This document shows positions 44,650-57,127 of a stretch of DNA of 64,000 bases, in pieces; the stretch's first letter is position 1; the number at the start of each line of letters is the position of its first letter. Under the pieces are notes generated by a model, which was not told where the DNA came from, ran no database searches, and saw only the letters and a list, made by a program, of their open reading frames with translations. The position numbers and the translations under genes are program-made. This DNA comes from Anadara kagoshimensis (Eukaryota > Mollusca > Bivalvia > Arcoida > Arcidae), in the NCBI GenBank assembly GCA_021292105.1, contig CM037861.1, forward strand, positions 61,239,245 through 61,303,244. Reading direction: 5' to 3'.

Positions 44650-45500
44650 ATGGTGTGTACTTTTCTTATGCCTCAGTTACAAACTAAGCATTGATATTTC
44701 TTCTAATAGGCTTTTGTTCTCCATTTTTAAATACTGTAGATAATTCTTTTATGAATAATATTTTATGATTAAAAACTTACATTAACAAATAGGATATGAT
44801 TGTTGGGCATCTGATCATTTTTAATAAATCAGTAATATGACACACTATGTGGGATTCCATCCAAAGACTAGCTCTAATTTATGAACTGAAAAAATGAAAA
44901 CCTGTTAATGTGATTAACTAGCACACTTTGCCATTCTTATCATGATATATTCTGAATTAGGACACCGCGTTATGTAAACAGTACGAAACTCGAGTTAAAT
45001 ACTTCATTGTTTGATTCCAGTTGTCTTAACTAAGGTATGTATATTTATACTATTGGTTTTGCATTCAATTTCCAACTGGGGGTAAGTTTTTAAGTTGTTC
45101 TTGTATTACATTGTAATCAAGCAGGTTAGATAAATGCCCTCCGTGATTATGCATGCATTTTGGATAAGTTGGTGAATAAATTATTGAATGCATTATTGTT
45201 TGCTTTGGCCATGTTATTGCATTTGTCATCGCGGTTAGACCCTCTGATTATGCATGCATTTTGTATGAGTTAGTGGATAAATGATTGAGTGAATTTTTGT
45301 TCTCTTGGCCCACATTAGCATCGTGGCTTGGAAAGCTAGAGAATTATTAAACTTAAACGCCTACATAAAATTTGCTTTTATTTTCACCTGTTTCTGTTTA
45401 CTACGTTGCACAGTCTTGCATTCTGATTTCTGTCTTGTCGAATAATATATATACTCATTATATTAATTTGAATAAATAAAAACATAGGTGTTTATTTTAT
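44650..45500 (+). other. Upstream region of the lectin-mannanase gene
   Basis: No repeat family or gene is recognised. A diverged direct repeat of about 120 bp (TGATTATGCATGCATTTTG near 45142 and 45246) is present. Promoter elements are not clear. Confidence 0.4.
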
Positions 45501-45503
45501 ATA

Positions 45504-45597
45504 ATGACAGAACAATTTCCAACCATCTGTTCATTGACGATGAGAAGATTATTGCTGTTTATCGTTCTTCTGGTCATACAATTAGACAGATCAGCTG
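45504..45597 (+). CDS. Lectin-mannanase exon 1: signal peptide
   Basis: It encodes a hydrophobic leader, RRLLLFIVLLVIQL, with likely cleavage near DRSAG. The donor leaves phase 1, the classic phase for adding extracellular modules. Upstream sequence has AT-rich stretches but no clear promoter. Confidence 0.85.
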
Positions 45598-48500
45598 GTG
45601 AGTACTTACAACTACATACGTTGATTATTTACAACTTAAGTACTTGCAACCAAAGAAGTTCAAAATGTTTGATCTGTTGTATGTTGTATCTGTCCGTCCA
45701 AAATTGGAAGTTTTATAATAACCAGCCTCAACATGTGTTTATTATGCGTCTCATTAATATTCTTTTCTGCATGGTGGTTGTGATTTGTTTTTGATTCATT
45801 TGCCTATTGTCCATTTGTTAGCTTCAACGTTAACATTCTACAATTTCAAGAGCATATACATGCCACTATGCACATAAACAATTATACAAATAGCCACACA
45901 TGAAAATGAACTATTATCAATGATTAAAATTTTGTTTCTTTTTCAAAAGCAAAACTAGAGCTTGTTCAACAAAAACTTACAGCAATTGACGCGGAAGGGC
46001 ACTGCCAATCTAAAGGAGGTCATCTAGTGTCCATACATAGTGAACAAGAAAATAATGAAGTACACCAGTTATGTTCATCAGGTAAGGTCATCTAGTATCC
46101 ATACATAGTGAACAAGAAAACAATGAGGTACACCAACTATGTTCATCAGGTAAGGTCATCTAGCTGTCTAGTGTCCATACATAGTGAACAAGAAAACAAT
46201 GAGGTACACCAGCTATGTTCATCAGGTAAGGTCATCTAGTTGTCAGACCTCAGCATATTGGTCAAATGCACCGGAAACAGTTTAATTTGCTACCACACGC
46301 GTTACGAATATCTCGGTTCTCATCTAGTTGTCTGAGACCTCAGCATATTGGCCAATGCACCGGAAACAGTTTAATTTGCTACCACACGCGTTACGAATAT
46401 CTCGGTTCTCATCTAGTTGTCTGAGACCTCAGCATATTGGCCAATGCACCGGAAACAGTTTAATTTGCTACCACACGCGTTACGAATATCTCGGTTCTCA
46501 TCTAGTTGTCTGAGACCTCAGCATATTGGCCAATGCACCGGAAACAGTTTAATTTCCTACCACACGCGTTACGAATATCTCGGTTCTCATCTAGTTGTCT
46601 GAGACCTCAGCATATTGGCCAATGCACCGGAAACAGTTTAATTTGCTACCACACGCGTTCTGAATATCTCGGTTCTCATCTAGTTGTCTGAGACCTCAGC
46701 ATATTGGTCAAGGCACCGGAAACAGTTTAATTTGCTACCTCACGCGTTACGAATATCTCGGTTCTCATCTAGTTGTCTGAGACCTCAGCATATTGGTCAA
46801 GGCACCGGAAACAGTTTAATTTGCTACCTCACGCGTTACGAATATCTCGGTTCTCATCTAGTTGTCTGAGACCTCAGCATATTGGCCAATGCACCGGAAA
46901 CAGTTTAATTTGCTACCACACGCGTTACGAATATCTCGGTTCTCATCTAGTTGTCTGAGACCTCAGCATATTGGCCAATGCACCGGAAACAGTTTAATTT
47001 GCTACCACACGCGTTCTGAATATTTCTCGGTTCTCATCTAGTTGTCTGAGACCTCAGCATATTGGTCAAGGCACCGGAAACAGTTTAATTTGCTACCTCA
47101 CGCGTTACGAATATCTCGGTTCTCATCTAGTTGTCTGAGACCTCAGCATATTGGCCAAGGCACCGGAAACAGTTTAATTTGCTACCACACGCGTTACGAA
47201 TATCTCGGTTCTCATCTAGTTGTCTGAGACCTCAGCATATTGGCCAATGCACCGGAAACAGTTTAATTTCCTACCACACGCGTTACGAATATCTCGGTTC
47301 TCATCTAGTTGTCTGAGACCTCAGCATATTGGCCAATGCACCGGAAACAGTTTAATTTGCTACCACACGCGTTCTGAATATCTCGGTTCTCATCTAGTTG
47401 TCTGAGACCTCAGCATATTGGTCAAGGCACCGGAAACAGTTTAATTTGCTACCTCACGCGTTACGAATATCTCGGTTCTCATCTAGTTGTCTGAGACCTC
47501 AGCATATTGGTCAAGGCACCGGAAACAGTTTAATTTGCTACCTCACGCGTTACGAATATCTCGGTTCTCATCTAGTTGTCTGAGACCTCAGCATATTGGT
47601 CAAGGCACCGGAAACAGTTTAATTTGCTACCTCACGCGTTACGAATATCTCGGTTCTCAATAGCATTGTGCTACCACACGCGTTAAGAATATCTCGGTTC
47701 TCAATAGCATTGTGCTACCACACGCGTTACGAATATCTCGGTTCTCAATAGCATTGTGCTACCACACGCGTTACGAATATCTCGGTTCTCAATAGCATTG
47801 TGCTACCACACGCGTTACGAATATCTCGGTTCTCAATAGCATTGTGCTACCACACGCGTTACGAATATCTCGGTTCTCAATAGCATTGTGCTACCACACG
47901 CGTTACGAATATCTCGGTTCTCAATAACATTGTGCTACCACACGCGTTACGAATATCTCGGTTCTCAATAGCATTGTGCTACCACACGCGTTACGAATAT
48001 CTCGGTTCTCAATAGCATTGTGCTACCACACGCGTTACGAATATCTCGGTTCTCAATAGCATTGTGCTACCACACGCGTTACGAATATCTCGGTTCTCAA
48101 TAGCATTGTGCTACCACACGCGTTACGAATATCTCGGTTCTCATCTAGTTGTCTGAGACCTCAGCATATTGGCCAATGCACCGGAAACAGTTTAATTTGC
48201 TACCACACGCGTTACGAATATCTCGGTTCTCAATAGCATTGTGCTTTGTGTTCTTTGATGTGTTACTTATGTTTTTTTATAACATATCAAACTTTTATTT
48301 GTTATGGTTGTGGTCTTCTAATAATATATTAGTATAAACTATTAAGTTTGACAATAGATGGAATTTGTATATGGCAAAATATGACAACAGCCAGCACAAC
48401 CTTTACACGACGCATTACAAGTTAAGGGTAAAAACCAGCCAAAACAAGAAAACGAAAACAAAAAAGCACATATTGCGACCTGGATTATAAAACACTGATA

Positions 48501-51500
48501 TGAACACATAGAAACACAAGAGGGGAACTGAAATGGTTTGCATTTATTATTACCTAATCACCGTTATTATTACTCCAAACAAATCAATATATTACATTTC
48601 GCGATATTGAATTTTTATATGCAATGACCGTTGGTTTTTATTTCTTTTAGTATATAGTAACTGTTGGATAGGACTGCATACTAAAACATCTTCTGAATTG
48701 TGGACAGATGGATCAAAAGTAGACTATAGGAATTTTCACACAGGTTACATGCATTTTATTTTTCCCTATACCTTTGATTTGTCCCGTACGGAGGCGTGGA
48801 AGGGCCACGTGAAAAAAATCATTGGAACTAAATTTGTACGAATAAGTTAATTGTTCGTTGTACGATGGGAATTTGTGGATTTCCATATTTTTGCGATTTC
48901 CCCCCAAAACTCTATGTATCTGGTTTAACATCTACTTCAAGACAAGAATCTTGGAATTCGCAATGAAGCTTAAGTATTCTATGTTAAATAAGCACAACAT
49001 TTCATTTAAAATCGAGTGGATAAAATGCCCCTACCATAAACGTCTTAATATTGATTAGCCATTTTATGTACATAATCATTTATATATGTCTAAAACTGTA
49101 TTTTCCTTTAAAAACGCAAATTTCAACTTATTTAACAGGGCAACCCGATGGTACTGAACATTGCACAATGATCATGTCCTTTTTGTTTGAGGGCAAGTGG
49201 GTAGACGAGGCATGTACTGCAGGGTATGATCTGACGTACTTTGTTTGTAAATATGACGATACGCCAGTCGCAACCAAAGTTACCACACCAAACATACCCA
49301 CAACTGGCACAACACAACATATAACCCAAGTCCCGACAACAATGACGAAATCTACAACACAAAACATCCCTACAACACAGCACCAAACCAAAGTTCCAAC
49401 CACTATGACAAAATCTACAACGCAAAATATGGCCACAACTCCACAGACTCAACCTATAATGACGCCAAAAGGAACACCAGTCCCTACAATGATGACGTCA
49501 ACATCGTCTGCCAAAACAGGTTTTTGTTGCTCTAAATATGCCATGTAAAGTATATACATGTATATTCAAATGAAACGTTCGAATGTCAACACCTCGATTA
49601 CCCTGGATAAGTCATCTGCCGGTCCAAACCTAATTAATCTTTCAGGATAGCTCGAATTCGAATACCCCCGCTCGCTCAAACAATAAATATTTATCATTGA
49701 AGTTCTGGTGTACATCATCACAATGAAGCATTTATATTTGAAATTACAAAATAATGGTGGGTCTAGGCCTGCAACATAAATTAATTTGAAATGTACGTAA
49801 AAGTATACACTCTTATCCGAGCACCTTGCAGTCAGGGAAATATTTGTGTAATTGCTTACCAATAGTGTCATAAAATTAAGATTTTGTCTTATTTTCTCAG
49901 TAAGTGTACAAATAGCAAATGAACATAAAATTGACTTAAAGAGATATTAGTTAGTCGGCGTTTATCCAAACCTTACCATCTGCGAGTTTTATTGGAGAGG
50001 TTCACTTGGTCAGTAATTACATTAACGAAGTCTTCGTTCTTAATTTTAAAGAAGTTTGCAAAATTGAATTGGCCTTAAATCAAAGCGATTAAATGAAAGA
50101 AAGTTTGTTTTAGGTTCATACAAGTTACATGTTAACGGTTCCCATTTCACAATGAACAATAGGAGAGTATTTCTGTCCGGAGCCAATCAAGCCTGGGTAG
50201 CTTATGCTTATGACTTTGGTGACAACCAGTATCAGTATAGAAAACAAAAGTTTGAACAAGTTCTGGACGAAATTAACAAAGCTGGTGGAAACTCTATACG
50301 TAAGTTGACAACATTAAATGATAAAAGATTTTTCAATCAAGAAAACTAAAATAGCAGTTAATTTATATGTGCATGATTTGGATTCAACAATGATTAAGTT
50401 GTAAGTGTGTATTTGGCAAGGGTTAAAGTAACCAAGAACAAGCCTTTACAAAACAAAGCAATCAAGGAAAGCAAGCACGTAATGAGATCATTGATAAAAA
50501 CATAAGACCTACATAAAATTACTATTAATGTAAATTTGCCGCAGTAGCGGTGACACTAAAATGTTTTGACATCGAGTGTTAACAGGAAAGTTATTGCGTG
50601 CTTATGCAAAGGATTTTAAGTGCTTACGCGAAGACTTTTGCATGCTCAGACAATATAAAGTTGTTGCGCAATTATGCGATAACTTTCCTGTGAACGCAAA
50701 TATGCGATAACTTTCCTGTGAAAACACAATATATCTTTTGCCATAGCAGGCGAAATGAAATATATTTTTATGTCGCCTCTCTAAGTGTACTTAATCGTTT
50801 AAAAACCGTTCACTTGGTAAGCTACTTTTAATTAAGGCGCAAAAGCGTAAAAGAAAGTCAATTTGTTTTTAAAATGGAATACACAATACAGTACCTAACT
50901 ACATTCTAGTAGTGTAGTGTTTCTAGAATCTTACACTATCTGGTTTCATTGATTCAACCAGCTCATGCAGAATCTTCCTCAACTGTGGTTTTTCACAAAC
51001 ATCTTTATTTGAATATTGTATCTAAAGGCGTGTGGATTCATATAGAGGGCGAAACATCTCCTGCCTTTAACAATAAAACTGGTATGGTGACGGGGTTGGA
51101 CATAAAAGGGACGTTCATAAACGAAATGAGAGAATATTTACAAGCCGCCAGACGTAAAAACATACTGGTGTTTCCGACTCTGTGGAATGGAGCTGTCAAA
51201 CAAAGTTTTTGGTACCGACTTGATGGTCTGATAAAAAATACAACAAAGCTCCAGTCCTACCTGGATAATGGTCTAATGCCCATGATAACGGCGCTCAAAG
51301 ACGAACCAGCTCTAGGAGGATGGGATATTATGAATGAACCCGAAGGAAAACTCATACCCGGAACAGCGGATCCAGACCCGTGTTATGATACAACCCCTTT
51401 ACAAAATCAAGGACCAGGATGGGCGGGCAAATTATATTCAGCTCAGGAAATAGCAAGGTTACTGGTATATTTTAAAAGTTATTGAATTAACTAATAGCAA

Positions 51501-54145
51501 TGGAAATCAAGTGCGTGTAAAAACCTTTTGCTTGTGCAGAATAACCAAAAAAAAACATGCCAGTCAATGATGAAATAACAATTCAAAAGCAAAGTAAAAG
51601 TAAAAGCTTCGAAAACTGACAATTGTAGTTATTTAACATGTGGGCTTCCACCATGGAAGTGAGACTGGGTGCTCTGGAAGGGTAAGCACAATAAAAATTA
51701 CTATGCAATATAAAAATACCATATTCAAACATCCACGAATTGGTAATTTCACTGATTTCATCCCAACAAAGTACAACAATTTCGATGTCATTGTAGTTTA
51801 CAAAATCTAGATCTGATACCAAAGAACATAAGTCCACCAAATATTCTGGCCAAGAAATAACTTTCGGATTAGAACCCGGTGTTTCTTAAAACTATGGCGT
51901 TTGTATTAAAAGTTCTCGACAAAAAAATCAGTCATTTTCAATTTCAGTTCCATATTTCTGTGTACAAATAACATGTTTTGTTTGCAGATTCCTTAACTGG
52001 CAAGCTGATGCTATAAGAAGAGCAGACCCGGATGCCATGGTAACTGTAGGAGCCTGGAGTGAGCTCTCTGATACAGATAATTTTGGTCTACATAATCTCT
52101 ACAGAGATGAATGTTTAGTAAAGGCTGGTGGAAAAAAAATGGTAAAAAATACTATTTATAAAAACCATTGTTAAAATTAATGTTAATACTAAATTGTTAC
52201 CATACCATGTTATGGAGTTTTAATATTGATATTTGTCACATTTGATATTCAACAATGGTAGCATTTTAGAAGAATAACTAAAAATAACTTTTCATCATTA
52301 AGGCAGATAGTTACTTTATTTGCAATGTTTCAAAAACACTCACAGTAGTGCAACTACAGTGTTGTAAACAGTTCAGAGTTCAGAGTTCAACTACAGTGTT
52401 GTAAACAGTTCAGAGTTCAGAGTTCAACTACAGTGTTGTAAACAGTTCAGAGTTCAACTACAGTGTTGTAAACAGTTCAGAGTTCAGTAGTGCAACTACA
52501 GTGTTGTAAACAGTTCAGAGATACATAAACTAACAGTGTTGTAAACAGTTCAGAGATACATAATCTAACAGTGTTGTAAACAGTTCAGAGATACATAATC
52601 TAACAAAGCACTCACAGTAGTGCAACTACAGTGTTGTAAACAGTTCAGAGATACATAATCTAACAGTGTTGTAAACAGTTCAGAGATACATAATCTAACA
52701 GTGTTGTAAACAGTTCAGAGATACATAATATAACAGTGTTGTAAACAGTTCAGAGATACATAAACTAACAGTGTTGTAAACAGTTCAGAGATACATAATC
52801 TAACAGTGTTGTAAACAGTTCAGAGATACATAATCTAACAGTGTTGTAAACAGTTCAGAGATACATAATCTAACAGTGTTGTAAACAGTTCAGAGATACA
52901 TAAACTAACAGTGTTGTAAACAGTTCAGAGATACATAATCTAACAGTGTTGTAAACAGTTCAGAGATACATAAACTAACAAAGCATATTATAGGACATTG
53001 GTATGACATAAAAAGGCATGTAATTGAATGCAATTGGAATCTTTAATTAAAGACCAACATCTTTGCATGACCTCCAGCATTGTAAGCCAGTAGTTCTACC
53101 GTGTTACCAATAAAACAAGAGCCTTGATAAAGGCATGTGAAAAGTTTGTCTATTTACAAGCTGAAATGTATTTCATGTAAATGTAAATCATTTTATGCAA
53201 AAAGGAAAAGCAAAGTTTTCAGAAATGTTCTAATGCAAGTTATATTCTGGTAGGTACTGACAGTCATAATTAACCCATATGTTGTCTTTTTATTGTATTC
53301 CAGGGCAACTTGACATTCTACAGCATTCATACATACAGTTGGAACAATAAGTATAATGACCATGCACCATTTCGGGTAAATAATGTCTTAATTTACATTT
53401 TTATTGGAAATCTAATTTTTACCTTTTTGAATTGTTAGTCATCCAGTTTTTGACAAGGCTCTAAGAAACCAGTTTAGCAAAATGTGTCATGTAAAGTGTC
53501 CAGCAAAGAGCTGATATTATATGTCCTTATTCTTGTATGATAAAAGTACCAACTTCTTTAATTGACATTGCAAAGGACATATCCAAACAAACAGATCATT
53601 ATAATTTTCTATTCTTTGTTTTCTGGCTTGCATACATCCTAAATGAAACACTCCAAATGTTGGTGCTTTGGGACCACTGGTTACAAAATAAGTGGGAGGA
53701 CTGGGGTCACTGCCCTACATAATTGCGTAGATCATATCACTGTTAAGTATTTTGTCATATGAACAATGAACCTTAAAAAGGAAGTTTTAAAATAAGTATT
53801 TCAAGTGTGTATTTTGTCTAACAATCCATTGGTTTTGTGGCTTTTTCGATGGATTCAGGTGCATGTTTTTCATTTTCAAATAACATTTGTCCATTTTACA
53901 CCAAGGTAAATGCCACCGATTATGGTTTAGGAAAACCTATAGTGATTGCAGAGTTTAACAGGAACAAAGGAGCTGGTATGTCATTCCAACAACAGTTTGA
54001 TTATGCTTATAACCGTGGTTACACAGGGGCATGGTCATGGAGTCAAACAGATGGTGATTGGCCAGAACAACAAAAGGGAATGTCTTACATCAGAAACAGA
54101 AATGATCAGAATTCTGGAGGCATGATTGGCATTAATCTTAATTAA
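45504..54145 (+). CDS. Secreted C-type lectin-GH5 endo-beta-1,4-mannanase fusion, 9 exons
   Basis: Exons are 45504-45597, 45950-46081, 48651-48743, 49139-49519, 50114-50299, 51028-51457, 51988-52141, 53304-53375 and 53906-54145. All have AG/GT borders and together make 593 codons plus stop in one frame. The order is signal peptide (MRRLLLFIVLLVIQLDRSAG from the second Met), C-type lectin domain (about 32-147), Thr-rich linker (about 148-233) and GH5 mannanase (about 234-593). The GH5 part closely follows abalone and mussel mannanases, with the acid/base in DIMNEPEG (about E399) and the nucleophile in PIVIAEF (about E530). It should cut mannan in food algae or plant matter in the gut. The lectin module is not part of the molluscan mannanases I know. 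Alternative starts are 45504 and 45540; the second gives a cleaner signal peptide. Confidence 0.92.
45950..49270 (+). CDS. Lectin-mannanase exons 2-4: C-type lectin domain
   Basis: Exons 2 and 3 and the first part of exon 4 encode a C-type lectin fold: AEGHCQSKGGHLVSIHSEQE, CWIGLHTKT, WTDGSKVDYRNF, GQPDGTEHC and KWVDEACTAGYDLTYFVCKY. The WIGL core and Cys pattern are normal. The Ca-site motif is QPD, which in vertebrate lectins goes with galactose. The usual WND reads WVD, so calcium binding may be weakened. All bounding introns are phase 1. Confidence 0.9.
46019..46231 (+). repeat. Triplicated end of lectin exon 2, each copy with its splice donor
   Basis: The last 60-odd bases of exon 2 and its donor (GTTCATCAG|GTAAGG) occur three times, with donors at 46082, 46150 and 46226. 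Reading on past the first donor meets a stop at once, so the copies are not in-frame extensions. The 89-bp minisatellite starts right after the third copy and opens with the same TCATCTAG. Confidence 0.8.
46232..48240 (+). repeat. Minisatellite of 89-bp units with an embedded 44-bp sub-array
   Basis: About 16 units of 89 bp run to about 47650, then about 11 units of 44 bp made from the second half of the unit (TGCTACCACACGCGTTACGA), then one more 89-bp unit. A marker variant (TTTCCTACC) recurs 714 bp apart at 46550 and 47264, which indicates a higher-order repeat of eight units. It lies in intron 2 of the lectin-mannanase gene. The short open frames in it are chance products of the repeat. 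Confidence 0.92.
49270..49519 (+). CDS. Lectin-mannanase exon 4 tail: Thr-rich linker
   Basis: About 85 residues of Thr/Pro-rich linker repeat the pattern TTQNIPTT, QVPTTMTKSTTQ and KVPTTMTKSTTQ. It is likely O-glycosylated and flexible. It sits in the same exon as the lectin end, and the donor (phase 1) joins straight to the GH5 start SYKLHVNG, which ties lectin and enzyme into one transcript. Confidence 0.85.
50114..54145 (+). CDS. Lectin-mannanase exons 5-9: GH5 catalytic domain
   Basis: The exons encode NRRVFLSGANQAWVAYAYDF, AGGNSIRVWIHIEGETSPAF, ILVFPTLWNGAVKQ, GGWDIMNEPEG, GPGWAGKLYSAQEIARFLNW, AIRRADPDAMVTVGAW, FYSIHTYSWNNKYND, KPIVIAEFNRNKGAG and YTGAWSWSQTDGDWPEQQKG. This is the GH5 subfamily 10 layout of molluscan mannanases with both catalytic Glu present, so it should be active. 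Confidence 0.93.
52325..52985 (+). repeat. Minisatellite of about 35-bp units in mannanase intron 7
   Basis: The unit AACAGTGTTGTAAACAGTTC plus AGAGATACATAATCT is repeated nearly 20 times, with a related shorter form (AGAGTTCAACTAC) at the left end. Confidence 0.9.
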
Positions 54146-54445
54146 AAGTCTGATAAATTTGTTCTTAATTATTTTTTGTATGTTAATCTTATATGTTTTG
54201 ATGTCTGAATATGGAATCTTTACAATATTGAAACATATTCCTTCTTAATTAGGCTTCCAATTTCTTTGCAATTGTTATTTAAAAATGTGAAATAGTATGA
54301 GTCAACAGATAAACTGCCACACTGTTTATACCTATAGTGGGTGATGTCTCTATATAAGTGAAATATTCTTTTAAAAGTGTTTTTAAAACCCCATTCAATC
54401 AATCAATGTTATAAACATAGTGAGCCTAAACAACCTAAACAGGTT

Positions 54446-54580
54446 TAGGCAAACAACATTGACCTGTCAACTTGACCTTTACTCTAAATACTATGTTTAA
54501 ACTGTGAATCCTAAAACTACCCGTGTATTGGGTGGATTCCCCTAATTAAAGGTCAAGCACAGGTCATTGATGTTTGCCTA
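54446..54580. mobile_element. Fold-back MITE, TAGGCAAACAACATTGACC family
   Basis: TAGGCAAACAACATTGACCT at the left and GGTCATTGATGTTTGCCTA at the right are inverted. It lies 300 bp behind the mannanase stop codon. Confidence 0.7.
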
Positions 54581-55239
54581 CATTAATAGCATGTCACTTT
54601 TAATGTATAATCGCACCTTTCTCACAGTGCATTTTTATAATATATACATTTCCATCACATAGTGGATGACCTAGACTAATCCATTTATCAAATACATACA
54701 CTGCCATCCAAAAATTATTATACATGTGCATGTTTAAATCTGGCCATGCTATTACAGATTGAAAATCTCCACAAACTTAAATTGTTGAAAACATTCTGCT
54801 AAAACCCAGTTGTTTTTTAACTAAAATAATATTTTTATCCCAAAAAATATATTTTTCAAACATTTTTATATTTTCCTACAATGGTCCAAAGCTTCCAAGT
54901 AAATTGTTTTCAAGAAAAACAACTTTGTTAAGCTATAACTTTCAAATGCTGCAAAAACTTATATTTCAATTTTATGAATATAAATTTGTATTCATGTAGA
55001 TATTTATGAATGGCAGTATTAGTATATATAGTGGGGCAGACATCACAGTTTTGAATTTAACTCATTTGGTAAAGTTTCCAGCTAGATTATTAGAAAAGGA
55101 CCCAGGATCAAACAACATTTAAGTCAGTGCCAATCCTGTTTAATTTGGGAGTTTGTCCCGAGAAGTAGCCAGCCAGTAGATCGGTCTTAGAGTGGAGCAT
55201 GGCAGTTTTGATTAAATGTTGTTGAATCTGAAACAGAAT

Positions 55240-55430
55240 GGAGCAGAGTAATAGTGTTCAACATCCCAGTCAAGATTCTTTCACTTATGTCGAGCTGGCA
55301 TATTCTAAGATGGTGGAGGAAACCAGAACTCCTAGAGAAAACCACCGATCTTCAGCACACCAACCCTCAAACTTTCTTGTATTAAGATCTACACGAGCGG
55401 GCAGTGAGAGGTACTGTGATCTATAAGTGT
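55240..55430 (-). mobile_element. SINE, same family
   Basis: The complements of AGTCAAGATTCTTTCACTTA, GGTGGAGGAAACCAGAACTC and CAAACTTTCTTGTATTAAGA are present. A tail fragment is at 54345-54415. Confidence 0.6.
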
Positions 55431-55469
55431 GTATTATAGTCTGAATTTAAAAAAGAGGGAGGAGTGAAT

Positions 55470-55735
55470 GAGTAATGGTGTTTAACGTCTCAGTCAAGAA
55501 TATTTCACTTATATTGAGATGTCGCCAGCTATAGGCGAAATACAGAAATTTTGCCTAAGTGTTGCACTGATGACATTATACAGCAGGGTTCTTTATCATG
55601 CCATGCCTACCATGACATGTGACCTTGCTTATTTTAAGTTCCCATCCGAAAGAAATGTAACTTTCATTTCTTAATGCTGAGTGCAGAGAACAGTCACTAC
55701 CGACTTTCAATTCTTGGGTCAGATGCAGTTGGAAG
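55470..55735. mobile_element. Second dispersed repeat family (SINE-like)
   Basis: This is the partner of 23070-23400, with ACGTCTCAGTCAAGAATATT, ATTATACAGCAGGGTTCTTT and TTCTTGGGTCAGATGC. Otherwise the stretch 54146-57989 between the genes holds only repeats. Confidence 0.6.
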
Positions 55736-55950
55736 GGAGAGAGGGAGTAATTTAGTGGTCCGGATTTATACTCATTATACAGTACAACCTCAATACCATT
55801 TGTTCAGTCAGATAGTGGCATTATAAGACAACTTGCAGGGAATATACATTTTGTAAAAGAAATAGACTTTGGGAGTTCAAAATACTGTGGCTGTAAACAA
55901 AGTGGCAAAGTAAATGAGTGGCATTATAATGAGGTTTTACGATAATGTAC

Positions 55951-56120
55951 ATACAGCCCAACTTAAAGGCCACCTCTATGTAAGGGCCACCTGCTTACTA
56001 GTATAAAGGACAGTGAAATTGTATCCCAATTGTTCTTTATTCATATTATTTTAACCTGTATATAATGGACACTTTTACTAGTTCCCTTGGGTGGCCTTTA
56101 TAGACAAGATTGACTATACT
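55951..56120. mobile_element. Fold-back MITE, ACAGTCCAACCTG family
   Basis: It starts ATACAGCCCAACTTAAAGGC and ends TAGACAAGATTGACTATA. It lies between the mannanase gene and FASN B. Confidence 0.6.
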
Positions 56121-56552
56121 TAATAAAAGTCCAAAGTCAAGATTGTTTTATAATTTTTATTTAGAAAACATAACAAAAAAATAAATAAGCAATATGGCTT
56201 TGTATTAACATCTTGAGTATAAAAATGTTATCAACATATAAAAAAAAAAAAATATTCAAAAATTAATTAAATAACATAAATAGTAGAACCTGTTTAAAGC
56301 CATTTTCTTTGTAATATAGAATTATCTTAATATTAAATTAATTAATTATCTTGGGCAAAGACAGGATTTCAATTGACAAAAAATTAATTAATATTGATGC
56401 TATGTTAATTACCGGTAGTTCATTATAGGATTTCCGATGTTATGATTTGATTTTTACGAGTTCTACTGTACTTGGATTTTCCAATCATTATCAATCCAAC
56501 AAATATGTCATGTAGGCTCAGAAGACACAGTAGAAAACTTAACAAAAGTACA

Positions 56553-56808
56553 TATACTCAATAAAAAAAAGTTAAGGACCACATCAAAAATATCATTTAA
56601 TTTTGTGCGACGTGAGTCATACGGTTTCATCTTCACATATTTCGTAATATCGCTAATGAGATTTAACTTCATACACAAAAATTACTTAATTACCTCATTT
56701 GAAACATGAAGAAAACAAGAACAAATTACAGATGGATTTTGTATTTTTAGTTTGATGATTTGTATTTCAAATTTTACATTGGTCCCTAACTTGCTTTGTT
56801 GAGTATAT
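56553..56808. mobile_element. Tc1/mariner-like MITE
   Basis: The ends TATACTCAATAAAAAAAAGT and ACTTGC...GTTGAGTATATA, each with GGACC/GGTCC inside, are inverted. It looks like a TA-inserting family. Confidence 0.55.
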
Positions 56809-57127
56809 ATAATCTAATTCATTTTAATGATTTTGATAAAAATTTTGTTACCAATTTGTTTTATTTATTTATTTATTTATTTATTTTATCAAAATGCATG
56901 CACTTTATTGCAAATGCGTCCCACCATCAATATTTTTATAAAGAGTAAAATAATTTAATTTAATATCCACTGGAAATAAATAAATAAATATATTTACAAA
57001 ATCATGAAGAAAACACATTTATTGAATTTATGAAATAATCGCATCAAATCACACAATTAGCATTTTTATTTTGGTTCATGGTTATCTAAAACATTTATGC
57101 ATCATATTAAAATGTTCCTATTTTTTC

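Noticed and set aside
46328-47583. Nine near-identical 61-residue frames (MSETSAYW...)
   Set aside because: They are by-products of the 89-bp minisatellite; 89 is not a multiple of three and each frame ends in the next unit.
46232-48240. CRISPR-like look of regular repeats
   Set aside because: There are no unique spacers, and the array lies in an intron of an animal gene.
49128-49452. Cys/Val-rich minus frames opposite the lectin linker
   Set aside because: They are antisense to exon 4 of the lectin-mannanase gene, which has firm domain support.
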